Assembly: GCA_963989385.1 (NCBI GenBank)
Contig: OZ022511.1
Span: 27,150,503-27,214,502 of the forward strand
Reading direction: 5' to 3'
Length of the DNA: 64,000 nt
DNA from: Ctena decussata
Taxonomy: Eukaryota; Mollusca; Bivalvia; Lucinida; Lucinidae
The notes under the pieces were generated by a model, which worked only from the letters and a program-made list of their open reading frames with translations, had not been told where the DNA came from and did no database searches. Shown here piece after piece: positions 58,622-64,000 of the stretch (position 1 is the stretch's first letter; each line of letters starts with the position of its first letter). The translations under genes were made by a program, and so were the position numbers.

Positions 58622-58878
58622 TGTTTTTTTTTTCTGTTTCTGTTTATGTAATCATTTTCTACAATATTTTAATGCTGTGCTATATGATTCTACTTAGTAC
58701 TAGCCACTGTATTACCAGTATAGATATATAATTCTGCCTTATTTTGATACAGCTTGATATATTCCACAGGAGATGAACTAAATAAGCCCCTGGCTTCCGT
58801 TCAGATCCTTTTGCTATTGTATACTATTTGAAACCTGTACATAACTTGTATAAAATTGAAATAAAATATGTTTACACT
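57190..58878 (+). mobile_element. 5'-truncated young LINE with 12-bp TSD
   Basis: AAGAAGAGGTGG flanks it exactly (57178-57189 and 58879-58890). It starts inside the RT domain, runs through the C-terminus, a ~560-bp 3' UTR with a long T-run (about 58586-58618), and ends GAAATAAAATATGTTTACACT. Same family as the LINE at 40980. It is inserted antisense into an older relative. Confidence 0.93.
57208..58315 (+). pseudogene. C-terminal fragment of LINE reverse transcriptase, one frameshift
   Basis: Begins at the post-catalytic part of the RT (DPITAAGIINTDITKISKWA) and aligns residue for residue with the last ~370 residues of the intact ORF at 41591. A length change in the T9 run at 58072-58080 shifts frame. 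The second part carries CSCGSIENAQHYFFHC and ends SKRF plus stop. It lacks the endonuclease and catalytic FADD, so it cannot act alone. Confidence 0.9.
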
Positions 58879-59420
58879 AAGAAGAGGTGGGAATACAATA
58901 TTAAGGAATGGACAGGGATGGATTTTGCTAGCTCAGCTAGGACAGCTAAAGACAGAACTGGTGGAAAGGGATTGTTGTAGAGTTATCTGTGGTGCCTCAA
59001 CAACCTCACAGGGTTATGGGAGTGTATCTTTGGCATTCAAATAGAAAAAAAAGTACATGAGAGTTATCTGTGGTGCCTCAACAACCTCAAAGCCATTTTT
59101 CCGCTCATGAGTGTATCTTATCCAGCTTGGAATTAAGAATATTAGCAGCAACTACAGGATTGTCGACCACGAGACTTATGTCATCTGCAAATAGGTGTAC
59201 AACAGAACCAAGGTCGTCAACGATATCATTTGAATGAGAAAAAAAACACAACGGACCGAGTATTGATCCCTGGGGTACCCCGCCTTTAAACCAATCTAGT
59301 CTGACGGTGACCCTGGAATTACTACCCTTTGAAATCTGTTATTTAGTTAATCTGAAAATCAGTCTAATAGCCTGAACGTTGTCATCCAAAAAGTCCAATA
59401 CAACACTATACAATATTGCT

Positions 59421-59753
59421 TGCTAAAATGCTCATTAAGAATTTCTACTTTTTCTTTCTTTTTAGAATGTATAACATTTTCTATGCACAGAGTTGGGATG
59501 ACTGATGTAGAGCAACTACCTCAAAGAAATGGACAGAGCGGATAGTTCATTTCTAACTCATCATTTCTAACTCATTTTTAACCGTCTCCAAACAAATCAA
59601 TATGACTAATTTCGTAAGATAACATATAATCATGTATAAATCATGTATAAATCCATTGTAGATGTTAAGAAAAAGGGTTCCAGTTTAATGAAGTTTGAAA
59701 TTAAAATAAATTATCGAGATTTGAAATGTAAATGAATACAATCGTCAAGCAAT
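59421..59753. other. Unassigned
   Basis: AT-rich intron DNA with no recognisable feature. Confidence 0.4.
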
Positions 59754-60180
59754 TAAGGAATGAATTTCATTTTTCTGAGGTTTATCGAAGTGTAAACTAC
59801 ATTGGGTCACGTGCAAAGTGAATGAACCCCGAAGGGGTTCATGTAAACTTTGCTAGTGACCCAATGTAGTTTACACTTCAATAAACATCAGAAAAATTAA
59901 GTTCATTGCTTATATTTATATTCGTTTCAATCAAATTTTTCATGAAAAATCTTATATAAGCGCTAAAATTGAAGCAGTTGAACATGTACACGCAGAGCTT
60001 TCTGCTAACAGCAGAACGGCATGCATGACGTCATGGCGTTGCTGACGTCCAATCAGGTTGTAGAGAGCCACTGTTTATTTTTACGTCACTGACGTCGCGT
60101 AATTATTGGAATGTAAACTACATTACGTTCCAATGGTTTACTATAGGGTTTTTCAGTAAAAACACCAAGAATGTAAATAT
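59754..60180. mobile_element. ~430-bp repeat with hairpin head, copy 2
   Basis: Partner of 5723-6155. The hairpin head is better preserved here: CACTTCGATAAAC side paired, with AACCCCGAAGGGGTT as loop. It retains the TGACGTCA palindromes and ends CAAGAATGTAAATAT. Confidence 0.8.
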
Positions 60181-60235
60181 TAGGAGATAGTCGGTACCAC
60201 GCCTGGGTCATATGACGATACCTAGGTATTTTTCT

Positions 60236-62202
60236 TATTAGCTCACCTGAGCCAGCGGCTCGGGGGGAGCTTATAGGATGGTAAGGCTCCGTTGTCCGTC
60301 GTCCGTCGTCCGTCCGTCGTCCGTCCACACTTTCAAACAACTTCTCCTCTGAAACCGCTGGGCCGATTGTAACCAAATTTCATATAGAGCCTCCTGGGAC
60401 CTTAGGAACTAAAAGTTGTTCAAACGGTCCTGGTCACATGACCAACATGGCCGCCATGCCCATATATGGTAAAAACCTGAAAAAATCTTCTTCTCCGGAA
60501 CCAACAGGGCGATGGCCTTGAAACTTGGTATGTAGCATCGGGTACACGAGTACTACCAAGATTGTTCAAATTATGACCTTGGGTTGACCTTGACCTTTTT
60601 TACGGTAAGGTCAAATTTGCTTCCTTATGCTTTTATATGGCAAAATGCTGCAACATAAGATATCTTGGAAACTGTTGAATATTTTGGCCTAAAAATTGGT
60701 ACATACAGTCATCTTAATGACTACATGAAGATTTATTAGTTCAAGAGGTCAAGGTCATTCTTTGACCTTTGACCCAGAACTCTCATATTTTGACAATATC
60801 AAACAATCTCCTCAAAAACAACTAGGCCAATTGTAATTAAATTGCATATAGATCCTCCAGGGGTTGAGGGAATGAAAATTTGTTCATACGGTCCAGGTCA
60901 CATGACCAACATGGCCACCACGCCCATATAGGGTAAAAACCTTTAAAAATCTTCTTCTCCAGAACCAGTAGACCGATGGCCTTGAAACTTGGTATGTAGC
61001 ATTGGGTACTCAAGTACTATCAAGATTGTTCAAATTATGACCCTGGGTTGACCTTGCCCTTTTTTACGGCAAGGTCAAATATTGGAAAATGCTAGAACAT
61101 GAGATTTCATGGTAAGATTTGAAGATTTTGGCCTAAAAATTGGTATATACAATCATCTTAATGAGTACATGAAGATATGTGAGTACAAGAGGTCAAGGTC
61201 ATTCTTTGACCTTTGACCCAGAAATCTCAAATTTTGACAATTTCAAAGAATCTGCTCTAAAACCACTGGGCCAATTGAAACCAAATTTCATATAGAGCCT
61301 CGAGGGGTTGAGGGAATGAAAAAATTTTCTAACGCTCCTGGACACATGACCAACATGGCCGCCATGCCCATATATGGTAAATACCTTTATAAATCTTCTT
61401 CTCCAGAACCAATTGACCGATGGCCTTGAGACTTTGTATGTAGCATTGGGTACTTGAGTACTATCAAGATTTTGTTCAAATTATGACCTTGTGTTGACCT
61501 TGACCTTTTACAGCAAGGTCAAATATGGGAAAATGGTAGAACATAAGATTTCATGGAAAGTTTTGAAGATTTTGGCCTAAAAAATTGGTATATACAGTTG
61601 TCTTAATGAGTTCATGAAGAATTATGAGTACAAGAGGTCAAGGTCATTTTTTTACCTTTGATCCAGATCGCTCATATTTTGACATTTTCAACCATTTTCT
61701 CAAAAGCCAAAGGGCCAATTGTGAACACATTTCATATAGAACCTCCAGGGGTTGATTGAATGAAAAATTTGTTCAAACGGTCCAGGTCACATGACCAACT
61801 TGGCGGCCATTACCACTTATGGTATAAATCTTTAATATTTTTCTTCTCCAGAACCAATACACCTATGGCCTTGAAACTTGGTAAATAGCATGGAGTACTA
61901 GAGTACCACCAAGACTGTTCAAATGGTGACCTTGGGTTTACCTTGACTTTTTTTGCGGCATGGTCAAATATGGGAAAATGCTAGAACATAAGATTTCATG
62001 GAAAGTTTTGAAGATTTTGGCCTAAAAATGGTATATATGGTTGTCTTAATGAGTGCATGAAGATTTATGAGTACAAGTGGTCATGGTCATTCTTTGACTT
62101 TTGACCCAAAACTCATATTTTGACAATTTCAGACATTATAAGTAAAAGCCACCTTTCCAATTGTTCAGGTGAGCGATTCAGGGCCTCATGGCCCTCTTGT
62201 TT
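60236..62202 (+). repeat. Four tandem ~450-bp units with GGGCC..GGCCC-hairpin 3' end
   Basis: The unit anchor CTTCTTCTCC occurs at about 60486, 60951, 61397 and 61848. Each unit has TC.AACAATCTCCTC, GGGCCAATTG..ACCAAATTTCA, GGTCACATGACCAACATGGC, CTTGAAACTTGGTATGTAGC, TTCAAATTATGACC and AAGAGGTCAAGGTCATTC. The array opens after (GTCCGTC)n repeats (60291-60330) next to AGCTCACCTGAGCC and closes with CAGGTGAGCGATTCAGGGCC plus a TCATGGCCCTCTTGTTT hairpin. Such arrays are a class of bivalve interspersed repeat as far as I know; the transposition mechanism is not evident. Confidence 0.85.
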
Positions 62203-62679
62203 GTGTATGCGCCAGTGACGTCAGAGCAAACCGATTGTATCCAAGGAGGCGATTTCGATAGCGGTCTGCGATTAAAAAAAATTTATTTCTTGGAATAAGT
62301 GACTTTTCACAAAAACTGCTCTTAATACCTATTGTCAAATGTATAAATTGGCCTTTCGGAGTTACTGTGTAAAAAGTACATGAATACGTTTTTGTAATCA
62401 TAAATAAGGGCGTAAGATATACCCAGAATGAGCTAAAGGTTTGTAAGTAAATGTTTCAATCGACTTAACTCACCATTTTGCGGCATCAGATTACCGTTAT
62501 GACGTCACGCAGAAAAAAAAAACATTGACGAACTGGAAAAAAAATCTGGGACCATTGTCAGAAAAAACCGTAGACAAGTGTCATAAAAAAATCAACTCTA
62601 CCGGGACTAATCAGCCACCATGTGATTACGGAATATTTCAGTTACAATCGGCCACTCTGCTGCACCATAACGATGAGCC
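62203..62679. other. Unassigned intron DNA
   Basis: No gene. Two A-runs (about 62276 and 62515) and nothing else distinctive. Confidence 0.4.
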
Positions 62680-62741
62680 AATCGGAACACCGCTCGGCCA
62701 GTTCTGTGAATCACGGAATTGGCCGAGCGGTGCTCCGATTG
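62680..62741. repeat. Hairpin related to the TIRs at 35361-35781
   Basis: AATCGGAACACCGCTCGGCC and GGCCGAGCGGTGCTCCGATT pair around AGTTCTGTGAATCACGGAATT. This equals the fused termini of the larger element, an internal-deletion derivative. Confidence 0.7.
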
Positions 62742-62944
62742 AATGGTGAGCATGTTCATCGTCATGCAGTGAATGAATGGTGTCGAAATGAAACGAAGAA
62801 TTCATTGACAAATCAAGGAAAGGGGATATTGTGTGAAACAAAACTGAAAAAAACAACAACAAAATTTGATAAACAGTTTGATAAATAAAAGAATTCCAAG
62901 AAATTGTGTATACAAAAAGGAAGTAGCAAAGAGGGTTAAATTAC

Positions 62945-63081
62945 CAAGCTGTCCGTAGGTATCATCCGCCATATTGCCGAATCCGCACCATAGTGTTCCT
63001 GGGAAGATGCCCCGGATGAGAGTCTGAAAGGACCATTCTGTTGGAGAATTCCTGTCTAGATTTGTCAGTAGGGTGTCCGGC
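62945..63081 (-). CDS. Group III secretory phospholipase A2-like, calcium-loop exon
   Basis: Minus strand; acceptor TTTTACAG (AG at 63083-63082) and donor CTTG|GTAATT (GT at 62944-62943). It starts with one base completing a codon, then 45 codons plus one leftover G. The encoded segment includes TEWSFQTLIRGIFPGTLWCG and FGN, the group III start with the W-C-G-x-G calcium-binding loop, then YGQL. The leftover G and the two leading bases (GG) of the exon at 8017 form one Gly codon, and the peptide order (calcium loop, then CC-x-x-HD-x-C) is that of the family. Upstream exons, with any signal peptide, must lie to the right of 63083, probably beyond the window. Confidence 0.8.
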
Positions 63082-63144
63082 CTGTAAAAGACCCTCATAT
63101 TTGATTCGTGGTCGCGCAAAAACTTTCGAGAGGCATATATGAGG

Positions 63145-63325
63145 AGCGACACGACAAAACCAAAACAGAGACATGTACGCCCAGCGAAGACTCAGGTCAG
63201 CCTGGGCATTCGCCCAGTCTGATCAGAGTCTTTGCTGTGTGCTATAAGGGTAAATAAGTGTCTAAGCTACCACCATGCCGACAGTACTGGGCGGATGCCC
63301 AGGCTCATCTGAGTCTTGGTTTTAA
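63145..63325. mobile_element. Palindromic MITE, 'CGACACGA' family, copy 3
   Basis: Begins GCGACACGAC, then GTACGCCCAGCGAAGACTCA and GCCCAGTCTGATCAGAGTCT, and closes with GGCGGATGCCCAGGCTCATC plus TGAGTCTTGG. The right terminus is eroded. It sits 64 bp upstream (minus strand) of the phospholipase exon acceptor. Confidence 0.65.
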
Positions 63326-63387
63326 ACTTATTCATTTCACTTTTTCACAACATACATAGATATAGCTCTTATACAAATTTTAAGATT

Positions 63388-63632
63388 AGGCCCCGAGGTT
63401 ATAAAACTTTTTTCATGCTCAACTCAGCTGAGCATGAAATTTAAAGTGCCCATTAATATAAAAATACCAAGAAATTCAGCATTTTTCAGGCTCAGATAAG
63501 CCAAGAAGGCTATTTTTTCTACTCATAAATTTTAAAATGCCAACAATTGTTGGCATTTTAAAATTTATGAGCAGAAAAAATTTCATGCTCAGCTGAGTTG
63601 AGCATGAAAAAAGTTTTATAACCTCGGGACCA
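63388..63632. mobile_element. Palindromic MITE, 'CCGAGGTTAT' family, copy 3
   Basis: Ends AGGCCCCGAGGTTATAAAAC and GTTTTATAACCTCGGGACC. Arms TCATGCTCAACTCAGCTGAG and complement match copy 2 almost exactly; the centre hairpin is AAAATGCCAACAATTGTTGG / CATTTTAAAATT. Confidence 0.85.
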
Positions 63633-64000
63633 GGTCTGATGCGGAACCGCCAAGTCCACTTTTTGCTAAGGTTGACTGCCCATTTTAGCACAGTTTAAAC
63701 CTATTCTGCTACAGCTGACTGCTTATACCTGATGTAATACCTTATCATAGCAGCTTTAATATTGACAGAAGCCATCTCTGCAGCAGATGCCATTGTAAAC
63801 CTAAATAAAGTTGATTTTACCAGAAGCTTCACTGATTTGACTATCATCAATTTGGCACAAAAGTGCTGGCAGAATGGGAAATACTATTGCTGTCCCTGAA
63901 CAGTCTGGTCTTGGTCTACAGTGTTTGCCCAGACATTCCTGTCCCAATATTTAGTGAGGTGGTGCAAGTTTTACAGATCATTTTGGAACTTTATTTGCTT
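63633..64000. other. Unassigned right edge
   Basis: No gene. GGTCTTGGTCTACAGTGTTTG at about 63907-63928 resembles the hairpin core of the MITEs at 4440 and 5100, so part is repeat-derived. Confidence 0.4.

Larger units (their letters stand above)
55858..59420 (-). mobile_element. Old, decayed CR1-like LINE copy, split by a younger LINE
   Basis: The minus strand at 55858-55967 encodes a diverged LINE C-terminus (NALLFGDASLSVNINSLIF..., ending SKRF). The region to about 57177 continues it with many breaks. 59090-59330 carries the RT core (GVPQGSILGPL, then LFADD). The young plus-strand LINE at 57190 and the foldback MITE at 56496 interrupt it. Short direct repeats at 58978 and 59060 (GAGTTATCTGTGGTGCCTCA) show further rearrangement. 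Confidence 0.7.

Noticed and set aside
62525..62888. Overlapping plus-strand frames of 74-88 codons
   Set aside because: They cross the hairpin at 62680-62741 and A-rich sequence; no family features.

Overview
The window looks like genomic DNA from a marine invertebrate, most likely a bivalve mollusc. The basis is three spliced animal-type genes with GT-AG introns, a tRNA-headed SINE family, CR1-like LINEs, and many palindromic MITEs and long diverged tandem arrays of kinds I associate with bivalve genomes. The species assignment is inference. I see no rRNA, CRISPR array, operon or other prokaryotic feature.

Only three host genes can be supported. (1) 1158-4018, plus strand: the last four coding exons of an SLC5-family sodium/solute cotransporter (SGLT type); the gene starts left of the window. 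(2) Minus strand: a group III secretory phospholipase A2-like gene. One exon at 62945-63081 carries the calcium loop (WCGFGN) and one at 7644-8017 carries the CC-x-x-HD-x-C active-site motif. The two exons have matching splice phase, which implies an intron of about 54.9 kb. (3) Plus strand, inside that intron: a type II membrane protein with an HtrL/YibB-like putative glycosyltransferase domain. A signal-anchor exon lies at 25661-25744 and the catalytic-domain exon at 54312-55213. They are again in matching phase across about 28.6 kb, and the second exon carries a 1-nt frameshift. The cotransporter and phospholipase genes converge, and the glycosyltransferase gene is nested antisense.

Almost everything else is mobile or repetitive DNA. 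1-10.3 kb: end of a TTAA-target element, several short palindromic MITEs and SINE copy A. 10.3-22.6 kb: a 12.3-kb terminal-inverted-repeat (TIR) element with younger insertions. 22.7-25.6 kb: SINE copy B and a 0.53-kb inverted duplication just upstream of glycosyltransferase exon 1. 26.5-31.2 kb: a frameshifted LINE inside a TIR element. 31.2-34.3 kb: a 2.9-kb TTAA-flanked element inserted into a small MITE. 35.8-53.2 kb: 0.54-kb inverted repeats enclosing an 8.8-kb TIR element (which holds an intact, 13-bp-TSD-flanked LINE), a 5.7-kb TIR element, a ~90-bp satellite-like array and SINE copy C. 55.9-59.4 kb: an old antisense LINE split by a young 5'-truncated LINE with a 12-bp TSD. 60.2-62.2 kb: four ~450-bp tandem units rich in AGGTCA half-sites.

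The most notable structures are the two-level gene nesting, the family of very large TIR elements with no recognisable transposase (10315-22568 and 36865-45704), and several nested insertions whose order can be read from target duplications.
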